A stretch of DNA of 64,000 nt from Sphingobium sp. DEHP117 (GTDB lineage: Bacteria; Pseudomonadota; Alphaproteobacteria; Sphingomonadales; Sphingomonadaceae), in NCBI RefSeq assembly GCF_030867385.1, contig NZ_JAPFBJ010000003.1:434001-498000 (forward strand), read 5' to 3'. The position numbers were made by a program, and so were the translations under genes. Positions within the stretch are counted from its first letter, which is position 1, and the number at the start of each line of letters is the position of its first letter. Under the pieces are notes generated by a model. The model saw only the letters and a list, made by a program, of their open reading frames with translations. It was not told the DNA's origin and searched no databases. Of the stretch, positions 45,783-53,999 are shown one piece after another.

Positions 45783-46342
45783 TCGTCATCGACCTCGAGT
45801 GTCGGCGCCTTCAGGTTCCCAATCTGGACCCGGTGCGCGATGTAAGCGCCCACGGCGTTCACGGCTTCCTGGGCCTTCTGGTCCAGCGCCGGACGCAGGA
45901 ACGGCTTGGCCGCATGGCCCGGATGCATGATGACTGGACCGACGAAGTTCTCGCCGATCTTCAGGCTGCCGCGCTTCACCATCCTGTTGATCGTGCCAAT
46001 GCTGACCTTGCGCGGGCCACGGCGGGTATTGCGCACCGGCTTGTCCGCCTCGGCGACCGAGATCAGGTGCGGCGCGACGCCGTATTCAATGAACAGGCCG
46101 AGATAGGAGCCAGACCCGCGCAGCTTGACGTAGGAACTGAGCCTGCTGCCGGCCGTCCGGGTGCCGATCCCGATCGCCTTCTTGAGCTGGCCGGTGCGGA
46201 CCGGCACGTTGGCCTTGGCCTGCTGCTGGATGACCTTGGCCCCGGCGCGCAGCCCGCCGCGGATGACGTTGCGCTCGAGGTTCTTGGGCAGTTCATCGAG
46301 CAGGCGCAGCAGTTCAGGGCCGCCCTTGAGCCGGATCGTCAT
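45779..46342 (-). CDS. HK97 gp10-like head-tail joining protein
   Basis: A 187-residue protein. MTIRLKGGPELLRLLDELPKNLERNVIRGGLRAGAKVIQQQAKANVPVRTGQLKKAI is the signature of the HK97 gp10/minor tail family, and the RTGQLKKAI motif is diagnostic. It connects the capsid portal to the tail. Overlaps on both sides keep it in the structural operon. Confidence 0.9.
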   Translation of the reverse strand: MTIRLKGGPELLRLLDELPKNLERNVIRGGLRAGAKVIQQQAKANVPVRTGQLKKAIGIGTRTAGSRLSSYVKLRGSGSYLGLFIEYGVAPHLISVAEADKPVRNTRRGPRKVSIGTINRMVKRGSLKIGENFVGPVIMHPGHAAKPFLRPALDQKAQEAVNAVGAYIAHRVQIGNLKAPTLEVDDE

Positions 46343-46686
46343 GGCGCGGCTCCTTCGCTGCTGTGCTGCTCGACAATGAGTTCTGTGCCTTCCCGGCGGC
46401 CGATTTCCGCCGGTCCCGACACGATCTGCAGGGTGCGGGTCCCGATGATCACCCGCATGTCCGGGGTGACCCCGGCCAGATGCCTCATGCGGATCCGTGC
46501 CGGGCGGTTGGCGACGACAATGCTGTCCGCCAGGCGTTCAGCCCGGCTTGGCAGGACGTCTTGCACTTCCGCCCACACCGTGGCGAATTCCACCCAGGTT
46601 ATGGTCTCCGTCCCATAGAGAGGGTCAGAGGTGACGGATTTGCGCTCGATCCGGATCCGGGTGTCGAGCCGGGAAGCTAGACCCAT
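46339..46686 (-). CDS. Phage head closure protein
   Basis: A 115-residue protein beginning at ATG 46686 (MGLASRLDTRIRIERKS); the longer upstream frame is a shadow. It carries the head-tail adaptor core ITWVEFATVWAEVQDV and RMRHLAGVTPDMRVIIGTRTLQIVSG of the gp9/head-closure family. It plugs the head after packaging and binds the tail. The start overlaps the connector stop by 10 bases. Confidence 0.85.
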   Translation of the reverse strand: MGLASRLDTRIRIERKSVTSDPLYGTETITWVEFATVWAEVQDVLPSRAERLADSIVVANRPARIRMRHLAGVTPDMRVIIGTRTLQIVSGPAEIGRREGTELIVEQHSSEGAAP

Positions 46687-47219
46687 CGCGCGGCCAGCTG
46701 GTTGACGAGGGTATCGAAGGCGAGACAGCCTGCACCCTCGCGGTTTTCGAACAGGGAGGCCGTTTTCACGAGGATCGCGGCCCGAGCGATCGCCAGGTCC
46801 GGGTGATCTTCGGCAAAACCGGCCGACAAGGTGATGGTGATCTGCCCATCGGGCGCCAGCGTGGGCCATGATGTGCCGGCAGCTGGCCGAATGCGCACGA
46901 ATCCATGACGTGCCCGGGCAACATAAGCAGCCTCGGGCAAGGTGACCGTCGCACCGCCGGTGGCAGTGTAGGTGATGGCCGCAATCGTCACCGGCCGGAC
47001 CGGCACCGTGAATTCCTCAGGCCAGTCCTCCAGCACCATGGCGAGCGTCTGCGGACAAAGTCTGACATCCGCGAGCCGTTCGAGTTCGGCTTGGGCTGCG
47101 TCGAGGTGGACAGCCAGCAGCATGTCCTCGTCATGCGCGTCGAGACGCAGCTGCTGGCGTGCTTCCTCAAGCGTCACGGGACGGTCCTGGGGCGGCTCGA
47201 TCGTTGCAATCTCGGACAT
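46677..47219 (-). CDS. Head-tail connector protein (gp6-like)
   Basis: A 180-residue protein with VTLEEARQQLRLDAHDEDMLLAVHLDAAQAELERLAD at the N-terminus, the hallmark of the phage gp6-like connector family, and WPTLAPDGQITITLSAGFAED in the central beta part. The family forms a 12-13-fold ring below the portal. It is coupled to the following head-closure gene. Confidence 0.88.
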   Translation of the reverse strand: MSEIATIEPPQDRPVTLEEARQQLRLDAHDEDMLLAVHLDAAQAELERLADVRLCPQTLAMVLEDWPEEFTVPVRPVTIAAITYTATGGATVTLPEAAYVARARHGFVRIRPAAGTSWPTLAPDGQITITLSAGFAEDHPDLAIARAAILVKTASLFENREGAGCLAFDTLVNQLAARWV

Positions 47220-47419
47220 TATTCCGCCTTGGTGCGGTGCGTGGATCCCGATTTGCGCGTGACCGTCGGTGCAGGTTCGTCGGATGCAACTTCCACCGCG
47301 AGCCCGCGTTCGATCAGCTGGCGGCCGAAGTGGTCGTCGAGCTCGAAGCTCTGGCCGGCCAGAATGTTGTTGGAGCTGACCGAGCTGATGTGCAGGGTAT
47401 CAAGGGCTTTGAGGATCAT
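47219..47419 (-). CDS. Small structural-module protein of unknown function
   Basis: A 66-residue protein between capsid and connector (MILKALDTLHISSVSSNNILAGQSFELDDHFGRQLIERGLAVEV). It looks like a compact beta/alpha fold with a charged tail. Similar small frames occupy this place in many HK97-like phages. The stop overlaps the connector start by 1 base. Function unknown. Confidence 0.72.
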   Translation of the reverse strand: MILKALDTLHISSVSSNNILAGQSFELDDHFGRQLIERGLAVEVASDEPAPTVTRKSGSTHRTKAE

Positions 47420-47473
47420 GGGTTATCCCTTCCGGTGGATGAGAGGGGCCGGAACGAGCCGGCCCCATCATCA

Positions 47474-48706
47474 TCAGGCGGCCGTTGCCGCGGTGGCAGC
47501 TGCCGCGAAGTCGCCCTTCACGAAAGCCTCGGGCCGGTAAACCGCGAGCGCGAGGCGCTCTTCGGCCAGCACCGTCACCAGGTTCTTGCGGAAGTTCTGG
47601 TCGTCCTCGGTCGAGATCTCGACCATGGCGTCCATGCGGTCGAAGATCTGCGCACCAAGCTGGAAGGCACCGGTCAGGAACTTGCCCGTCGCCATCGACT
47701 GCGTTGCCACTACCGGCTGCCCCCACAGCGTCGGCGACAGATTGCCCTGCGGATTGCCGATGATGAACTGGCCGGTCGTGTCCTTGAGCAGCTCGATCGC
47801 CGCCCAGTCGGACGGATGCAGCACGACGCCCGTCGACATCAGCTCGGAAAGAGCCGTCTGCAGCATGGCGAGGCGCAGGACATCGATCCGGGTGACAGGC
47901 GCTGGGATCGTGATCGGCGGCGCAAAGGCGGTCGCCTGAGTGTAAACGCCGTGCAGGTCGGTGCCTGTGCCGCCGCCGTTCAGCAGCTGGTTCTCTTCAA
48001 CGAGCGCCAGACCATAGGTCAGGCGGCCGTCGATGTAGGACTGCAGCATCGGCACGTCGTCGAGGATCTGCCGGGTCGCCAGAACCCAGTGGGCAATGGT
48101 GGTGACGCTGCTGGTCACGACATCGAACTTGATGTCGGTCTGCGGCTTGGTGGCGCCTGCCGTTTCCGAAACGGTCGCCGCTGCATTGGTGAAGCCGGTT
48201 TCCTTCACATACTGGACGGCGTTGCTGTTGGTGCGGCCCGGGGTCAGCAGGTCGCGGACCGTCAAGCGGCGCTGGCCAGGGGTGATGATCCCCGGCTGAC
48301 GATCGGGCACGATGAGGTCGCCGGCCGAGCCGTTGGCATCGGTCGTGAGGGCAGAGACGATCGCCTTGACCTCGACACTGGCGCGGCCGCGGGCGGTCTT
48401 GCTGTTCAGGAACGGCTTGATGGTGTCGGACGAAACGACGCGTTCACCGATGGTCCGATAGTCGGAGCGTTCGTCGTCCTGCTTCTTGCGGGCGAGCTTC
48501 TGCTCGACCTCGTCGAGGCGAGCCTTGGCTTCATTGAGCGCGGTCAGCGCCTCGTCGGCCAGTTGCTTGGTCGCGGCCGAGAGCTCTTCACCCTTGGCAG
48601 CCTTGCCCAGCGCCTCTTCGGCGATGGCTTTTACCTGGTCATGGCGCGTATCGAACGCAGCCTTCACTTCTTGCGCCAACTGATCGGCGCTCTTGGTCTC
48701 GGTCAT
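47474..48706 (-). CDS. HK97-family major capsid protein
   Basis: A 410-residue protein. The first ~120 residues are a helical scaffold-like delta domain (AQEVKAAFDTRHDQVKAIAEEALGKAAKGEELS), followed by the HK97-fold coat domain (RRLTVRDLLTPGRTNSNAVQYV, GATKPQTDIKFDVVTSSVTTIAHWVLATRQILDD, GNPQGNLSPTLWGQPVVATQSM, FRKNLVTVLAEERLALAVYRPEAF). The protease encoded just upstream removes the delta domain during maturation. Confidence 0.93.
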   Translation of the reverse strand: MTETKSADQLAQEVKAAFDTRHDQVKAIAEEALGKAAKGEELSAATKQLADEALTALNEAKARLDEVEQKLARKKQDDERSDYRTIGERVVSSDTIKPFLNSKTARGRASVEVKAIVSALTTDANGSAGDLIVPDRQPGIITPGQRRLTVRDLLTPGRTNSNAVQYVKETGFTNAAATVSETAGATKPQTDIKFDVVTSSVTTIAHWVLATRQILDDVPMLQSYIDGRLTYGLALVEENQLLNGGGTGTDLHGVYTQATAFAPPITIPAPVTRIDVLRLAMLQTALSELMSTGVVLHPSDWAAIELLKDTTGQFIIGNPQGNLSPTLWGQPVVATQSMATGKFLTGAFQLGAQIFDRMDAMVEISTEDDQNFRKNLVTVLAEERLALAVYRPEAFVKGDFAAAATAATAA

Positions 48707-48730
48707 GGGATTGCTCCGTAGGAGGTGGGT

Positions 48731-49390
48731 TCAGCCGCGGATTTGCGCGGCAAGAGCCGACAGAAAGTCGGTGTTGGACTCACTGCCGGACTCACTCCGG
48801 AGCAGCGATTTGAGGCCTTTCCCCGCGATTGCGGTGGCCTGGCTTTTCGAGAACCCTGCCTCGCGCAGGAAATTCTCAAAATCGGATAGCGTCGGCATCG
48901 TCTGCCCGTCGGTGACGGTCTTGACCGCCGTCACCTTCGCCTCAGTGTTCATGGGCATGGTGACGAGGCTGATTTCGCGAAGATCGATCTTCTTGAGGCG
49001 CAGGACGCCAGCCTTGTAGGGGTCGGGAGCGGCACCGCCCTTGGGGATGGTGTAGCCGATCGAAAGGCCGCCAAGCGCGCCGTGCTTCAGCTTGCCATAG
49101 GCACGCTGGGCGACCGGATCGCCGTCGAGGATCAGCTGGCCGCGGACGAATAGGCCGCGATCATCCTCGAAGATGTCGCGCCAGACACCGATCGGCTCGC
49201 GTTGGTCGTGCTGCCATAGCATCGGGATGCCCCAGCCTTCGGCACGGGCCTTGGCGACACTCTCCCGGAAAGCGCCCGGTTCGATGAGATCGCCGCCCTG
49301 GTCGACATTGCCGAAGGTCGAGGCGTAGCCCTCGAACTGCCCGGTGTCCTGAAGGTCACTGGATTTGAGGGTCAGGGTGAGATGTTTCAT
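48731..49390 (-). CDS. HK97-family prohead protease
   Basis: A 219-residue serine protease of the U35-type fold (FEGYASTFGNVDQGGDLIEPGAFRESVAKA; MLWQHDQREPIGVW with the catalytic His; LSIGYTIPKGGAA with the serine; LREISLVTMPMNTEAKV). It cleaves the capsid delta domain. The order portal-protease-capsid is standard. The C-terminus is disordered and presumably self-processed. Confidence 0.92.
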   Translation of the reverse strand: MKHLTLTLKSSDLQDTGQFEGYASTFGNVDQGGDLIEPGAFRESVAKARAEGWGIPMLWQHDQREPIGVWRDIFEDDRGLFVRGQLILDGDPVAQRAYGKLKHGALGGLSIGYTIPKGGAAPDPYKAGVLRLKKIDLREISLVTMPMNTEAKVTAVKTVTDGQTMPTLSDFENFLREAGFSKSQATAIAGKGLKSLLRSESGSESNTDFLSALAAQIRG

Positions 49391-50646
49391 TTAAGGGGCT
49401 CCGATGGGGCATTCGCTCCGGTTGGCGGCAGAATTCCAGCAGGGGCACCGGCCTGCGCGATGGGTACGTTCTGCATCTGCATGCGGGGGACATCGCCGCC
49501 TTCGACCGGCGGCAGGTTTTCAAGGGCGCGGACCTCGTTGATGGTCATCACGCCATTGGTCAGCATCTGCTGGTAGAAGGAGGCCCGCGCAGCGCTGTCA
49601 CCGCGCAGCAGGCCTTCAAGGTTGAACTCGATAACAAGCCCTGCCTGCCTGTCGGCGGGCGAGAGCAGTTGTTTGGCCAGTGCCTGTTCGATGCGCTTCA
49701 GGCGCCGACGCAACGTGAACTTCTGGAACCCAAGGGTCTGCTGTTCGAGCCCGGTGCCCCAGCTGGTCGTCTTCTCGGTGTGGCCGACCATGAACGGCGG
49801 CACGCCGAAGAAGCGGCAGACCTCTTCGACCGAGAATGCCCGGCTCTGAAGCATCTGTGCATCTTCCGGGCTGATCGATAGCTGGACCCAGTCCATGCCC
49901 CGGTCGAGCAGCATTGGCCGCCCGGCGTTGATCGCACCGGCAAACTTCTCCTGCAGCAGTTCCTCGGCCTGCTTGCGCTGGTCGAGGGTCAGGCTGTCGG
50001 CAGTCTTCAGAAGTCCCGAAGGCCGCACCCCATTACGGAAGGTATCGCCCGAAGCGCGCTCGATCGCCTGTGCGAGGCCGAACGTTTGGCGGCCGAACGA
50101 GAGGGTCGAGAGCCCGCCAAGAGGGTTGCCGCCGAAGCCCCGGATGTGGAGCATGTTGTCCTGGCTGACGATGCTGCGAATGCCGTCATCCGACCATTCG
50201 TATTCAAGACTGCCGTCGCGCAGACGGCGAACCGTCATCAATTCCGGCGCGATCGGAACGCTGAGCGCCACGACCCGGCCGTTGCTGCCCCGGATGATCT
50301 CGGCATAGGCGTTGCCGTTCAATTCAATGCTCGCGCAGATGAACTCCCAGAAGTCGACCGCGGTCTGGTCAGCATTCGGGCTGTCGTGCAGTATCCGGTA
50401 AAGCGGATGATCGGTCGCGACCGTCCGCGCTCCGCCCCGGGTCCGGTAGACCATGAGCGGGAGTGAGGCGATCGTGCCGGCCAGCAGATTGACACAGGCC
50501 CATGCTGAGGCGAGCCCCAGTACCGAGCTGGTCGAGACCACTTCGCCGGTCGTCGCCGTACGGCCGCCGACGGCCTGCACCAGCCGCGGGTCGGTGAGGC
50601 CGATGGAGCGCGCGATGTAGCCGAATGCCTTCTGGAAGAGGTTCAT
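49387..50646 (-). CDS. HK97-family portal protein
   Basis: A 419-residue protein with the portal signatures SAWACVNLLAGTIASLPLMVYRT, FWEFICASIELNGNAYAEIIR, DNMLHIRGF and the C-terminal FNLEGLLRGDSAARASFYQQMLTNGVMTINEVRALENLPPV. It forms the 12-mer DNA gate at one vertex. The start and stop overlap the terminase and protease genes by 4 bases. Confidence 0.93.
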   Translation of the reverse strand: MNLFQKAFGYIARSIGLTDPRLVQAVGGRTATTGEVVSTSSVLGLASAWACVNLLAGTIASLPLMVYRTRGGARTVATDHPLYRILHDSPNADQTAVDFWEFICASIELNGNAYAEIIRGSNGRVVALSVPIAPELMTVRRLRDGSLEYEWSDDGIRSIVSQDNMLHIRGFGGNPLGGLSTLSFGRQTFGLAQAIERASGDTFRNGVRPSGLLKTADSLTLDQRKQAEELLQEKFAGAINAGRPMLLDRGMDWVQLSISPEDAQMLQSRAFSVEEVCRFFGVPPFMVGHTEKTTSWGTGLEQQTLGFQKFTLRRRLKRIEQALAKQLLSPADRQAGLVIEFNLEGLLRGDSAARASFYQQMLTNGVMTINEVRALENLPPVEGGDVPRMQMQNVPIAQAGAPAGILPPTGANAPSEPLK

Positions 50647-52466
50647 GTGGCCAGGCTCTTCAGCCAGTCATCGATGGAGCCGGTGGTGTCGCCCGCCATT
50701 GCCGCCCCCACTGCCATGCACAGCGCCACGGCTGCGTCGATCTTGTTGATGGCTCGCTGCTTGGAGAGCCACTTGTTGTCCCAGCGGTCGGTCTCGGTGA
50801 CCGCTGACATCATTGCCGAAATAAGGACCGGGTTACGTTTGAGCCGGATCCGGCCCTCGAGGATCAGTTCTTCCAGGTGCCGGAGCGAACCCGGCATCCA
50901 GAGGCCTTCGGTCATCTCGCCCGCAGGTTTGGCCCGCTTGGTGCCACCCTGCGGGTGTTCGACAAAGGCAAGGTCGAGCCCGAGTTCGGCGACCTCCTCC
51001 TCGAACCGGCGGAAGGCATAGCGGTCGTAGGCCACGGCCTCGACGCGGTAGTCGGACACCATTTCGGCCAGCGCCTGCGCCACGTGGCGAAAACTGATGT
51101 TCTCGCCCGCTGGCGCATTCAGAAATCCGTCTGCGACCCAGAGGTCGTAGGGCTGTTTGTCGCGCAGTACCCGGGCAGCCAGTGTGTCGCCCGGCGTCCA
51201 GACTTCGACCCATGCGTCAAAGCAGGGCTTGCCGTCCTTCTCGCCGCTGCGCTGGACGGCTGCCAGCGCGGTCAGGTCGCGGTTCTGGCTTAGGTCGAGC
51301 CCGAGCCAGGTGCTGGCACCTGCTTTTGGCTCGAACTCCGCTAGCAGCGGTTCCAGCGTTGCCCGCGCCATCCAAGCGGTCTCGGCATCCGTCCACACAC
51401 AGAAGTGCAGCCGCAGGATACCGTTCAATTGTCCCGGGATAGCCTTGGCCTGCGCCACGACTTCCGAGAGGTATTGCTCGGTGATCGTGACGCCGAGCAG
51501 CGGGTTCGCCTTGATCCAGCAGCTGGGATCCGTCAGCGGGTCGTCGCCATCATCGAGCGCGCAGACGTAGCTGAAGGTCGTGTCGTCGATGACTTGGCCC
51601 AAAAAAGTCGGGTCGGTCACCGCGTCGGGATTGCCAGCTGCGACCCGGATGGCGTGTTCGTGTTCCTCCCAGGCAACGGAATTGCGGTCAGAGCCAGAGT
51701 TCGTGATCATGAACAGCAGCGGATCGCGGCGGAACTTGAAGCCACGCTCCAGCATCTCGATGATCGAGCGGTCGGGCAGCTCGTGGACCTCGTCCGCCAG
51801 CACGAAGTACGGCCGCGGTCCCGAGCCGGTTTTCCCCGTATCGCGGGACACCGGTCGGAAAAAGCTGCCCGAGGACAGATGCGCGATGTTGAATTCGCGT
51901 CCCGGACCGCCCGAGAACTCCAGCCGCCGCGCCAATGCCGGCGACTGGCGGACCATCTTCACCGCGTCGGCGAAGAGAATGCCCGCCTGTTCGCGCTTGG
52001 CCGCCGCCGCATAGATCTGGGCGCCGGCTTCCTCGGCCGCCGTCATCCCGAACAGGCCGATGCCGCCAGCGACCGGCGATTTGCCGTTGCCTTTGCCCTG
52101 TTCGATGTAGGCCCGGCGGAAACGCCGGCGGCCATCGGCGCGTTTCCAGCCGAACAGGCTGCCGATGATGAAGGCCTGGCTCGGCTCCAGCCGGAAGGGC
52201 TGGCCCTCGAACTGGCCTTCGGAAAGCTTCAGCACCTCCTCGAAGAACCCGAAGGCGTGGTTTGCCGCCTCGAGATCGAAGCGGATGCCGTCGGTGCGTT
52301 TCAGGTCATCAAGATGCCGGCGACAGGCATTGCGCACATGCGGCCCGGTAACAATCTCGCCAGCAATGACGGCCCGGGCGTAATCGGTCGTCCGGTCAGC
52401 TGAAGAAGCGGTCGGCGGGGTCGGCGCCTTCCGACGTCGCCTCGGCTGAGATCCTGCTTCTGGCAC
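50643..52466 (-). CDS. Terminase large subunit
   Basis: A 607-residue packaging motor. The ATPase has Walker A GKGNGKS (residues 124-130) and a Walker B-type YFVLADEVHEL; the RNase-H-like nuclease begins with LGLDLSQNRDLTAL. The N-terminal TDYARAVIAGEIVTGPHVRNACRRHLDDLKR is typical of Terminase_1. The first about 25 residues overlap the small-subunit gene and are probably not conserved; a later start is possible. It cuts and pumps DNA into the prohead. Confidence 0.92.
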   Translation of the reverse strand: MPEAGSQPRRRRKAPTPPTASSADRTTDYARAVIAGEIVTGPHVRNACRRHLDDLKRTDGIRFDLEAANHAFGFFEEVLKLSEGQFEGQPFRLEPSQAFIIGSLFGWKRADGRRRFRRAYIEQGKGNGKSPVAGGIGLFGMTAAEEAGAQIYAAAAKREQAGILFADAVKMVRQSPALARRLEFSGGPGREFNIAHLSSGSFFRPVSRDTGKTGSGPRPYFVLADEVHELPDRSIIEMLERGFKFRRDPLLFMITNSGSDRNSVAWEEHEHAIRVAAGNPDAVTDPTFLGQVIDDTTFSYVCALDDGDDPLTDPSCWIKANPLLGVTITEQYLSEVVAQAKAIPGQLNGILRLHFCVWTDAETAWMARATLEPLLAEFEPKAGASTWLGLDLSQNRDLTALAAVQRSGEKDGKPCFDAWVEVWTPGDTLAARVLRDKQPYDLWVADGFLNAPAGENISFRHVAQALAEMVSDYRVEAVAYDRYAFRRFEEEVAELGLDLAFVEHPQGGTKRAKPAGEMTEGLWMPGSLRHLEELILEGRIRLKRNPVLISAMMSAVTETDRWDNKWLSKQRAINKIDAAVALCMAVGAAMAGDTTGSIDDWLKSLAT

Positions 52467-52878
52467 TGGGCGTCATCCCGAATTCTGCAGCGTAACGCAT
52501 CATGTCCGCAGCGGCCTTGTTGGCGGTGCCGACCAGCGGGTTCTGGATGGCGTTGCCGTTGGACGTCTTGATCATCAGGCCGCCGGTCAGCTGGTCCTTC
52601 TCGGCCATCTTGGCGATCGCGCGCTCGGCCTGGACCCAGCGGCCATAGGCCTGGGCGTAGGCAGCGAGGGCGGCCCGATCGACCTCGGACAGGAGGCCGA
52701 TCCGGTGCAGCCAGTGGGCGACCCGGTTCCATTCCTCGAGCGCATCGGCGGTCAGGTGGGGCGGCGGGGCCGGCAGTGCCGCAGGCACAGCGGCCTCCTT
52801 GCGGTTGAGCGGGCGCTTGCCGCGGTTGCCCTCAATCAGCTTCAGATGGGTTGGTTTTGGTTTCGTTCCGGGTTTCAT
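52396..52878 (-). CDS. Terminase small subunit (P27-like)
   Basis: A 160-residue protein of the P27 family: MKPGTKPKPTHLKLIEGN at the N-terminus, WNRVAHWLHRIGLLSEVDRAALAAYAQAYGRWVQAE in the oligomerisation helices and IQNPLVGTANKAAADMMRYAAEFGMTPSARSRI at the C-terminus. It recognises the packaging site and recruits the large subunit. Its start lies 47 bases inside the end of the cytosine methylase gene. Confidence 0.9.
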   Translation of the reverse strand: MKPGTKPKPTHLKLIEGNRGKRPLNRKEAAVPAALPAPPPHLTADALEEWNRVAHWLHRIGLLSEVDRAALAAYAQAYGRWVQAERAIAKMAEKDQLTGGLMIKTSNGNAIQNPLVGTANKAAADMMRYAAEFGMTPSARSRISAEATSEGADPADRFFS

Positions 52879-53995
52879 CCGTCATACCTTGGGTTTCCCG
52901 ATGCCGGACGAGTTCAGACGCGAGAGTTCGTAGCGCATGCGCCGCAACCAGGGGGACCACTCCGTTTCCGCAAAGTCGAAGCCGGTCCACCCGGTGGGCC
53001 AGCCCATCAGCGCCTCGACGAACAGCGGGTTCAAGGTCCGGCGCGTATCCGAGGTATCTGTCCCACGCGGCGGTGTCGTCAGGACCTGGCGGCCAAGCAG
53101 GCCGTTCACCGGCACATTGGCAAGACTGGTCGACCCATCCTTGTAGTCCCGGGCCGTCGGGGTCATCCATATGGCCGCCACATGGGTAAGGTCCGCCGTC
53201 CTGCGGTTGCCCGCACTCGGTTTGCTCCCGTCGCTGGCCATCGGCGTCGGCCACTGGGCCGCAACCTCCTGCAGGTCCGGGCCGCCCGCACCACGTTCCG
53301 CCCGTTTCGAATTCGCTCCGCCCGTGATTGCCTTGGGAGTCGGCCAGTCCCGCGCCATGCGGTCCAGACCCAGTTCGTGTTTCCGGTTGCCGCCCCGACT
53401 GCGAAAGCTGTCGGTCTGCGGCGTCGGCCAGCTCGTCACCCTCGCGCATTGCAAGGATGAACAGGCGCTCGCGCCGGTGCGGGGCGCCGACTTCCGCCGC
53501 CGTAAACAGTCCTGCCGCAACGACGTAGCCCATGCCGACCAGCTCTCGGGCGACCTCGGGAAACCCGAGGCGCAGATGATTGGCGACATTTTCGAGGAAA
53601 ACGATCGGGGGATCGCATTCCCGGATGATGCGCGCGACATGGGGCCAGAGATGGCGCGGATCAGCTTCGCCGAGACGCCGCCCGGCAACCGAGAATGGCT
53701 GGCACGGGTAGCCCGCAGTGAGGATATCCACGAGTCCGCGCCATGGTCGGCCGTCGAAGGTGTTAAGGTCGTCCCAGACAGGTGCCGGATCCAGGGCCTT
53801 GTCTTCCATCCGCGCCACGAGAGTGGCTGCTGCGAAGGCTTCCCGCTCGACGTAACCCACAGTCCTGTATCCGGGACAGGCGATGTGGAGTCCGAGGTCG
53901 AGCCCGCCAGCGCCGGCGCATAGGGAAAGTCCGTGCAGGCATGCGTCATCGCGCCCCGGATCGTATCCGGGGGGAGATAGAGCCAGGTCATGCAC
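52832..53995 (-). CDS. Phage DNA cytosine-5 methyltransferase
   Basis: A 387-residue C5 methyltransferase: motif I GLSLCAGAGGLDLGL, motif IV GYPCQPFS with catalytic Cys98, motif VI ENV (135-137), motif VIII RRERLF (174-179), a target-recognition region rich in Gly/Pro, and motif IX-X LCGNGVVPLVA. No restriction enzyme partner is encoded beside it, so it is an orphan phage methylase that probably shields phage DNA. The target cannot be read from sequence. Confidence 0.92.
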   Translation of the reverse strand: MHDLALSPPGYDPGRDDACLHGLSLCAGAGGLDLGLHIACPGYRTVGYVEREAFAAATLVARMEDKALDPAPVWDDLNTFDGRPWRGLVDILTAGYPCQPFSVAGRRLGEADPRHLWPHVARIIRECDPPIVFLENVANHLRLGFPEVARELVGMGYVVAAGLFTAAEVGAPHRRERLFILAMREGDELADAADRQLSQSGRQPETRTGSGPHGAGLADSQGNHGRSEFETGGTWCGRPGPAGGCGPVADADGQRREQTECGQPQDGGPYPCGGHMDDPDGPGLQGWVDQSCQCAGERPAWPPGPDDTAAWDRYLGYAPDLEPAVRRGADGLAHRVDRLRLCGNGVVPLVAAHALRTLASELVRHRETQGMTDETRNETKTNPSEAD

Positions 53996-53999
53996 GTTG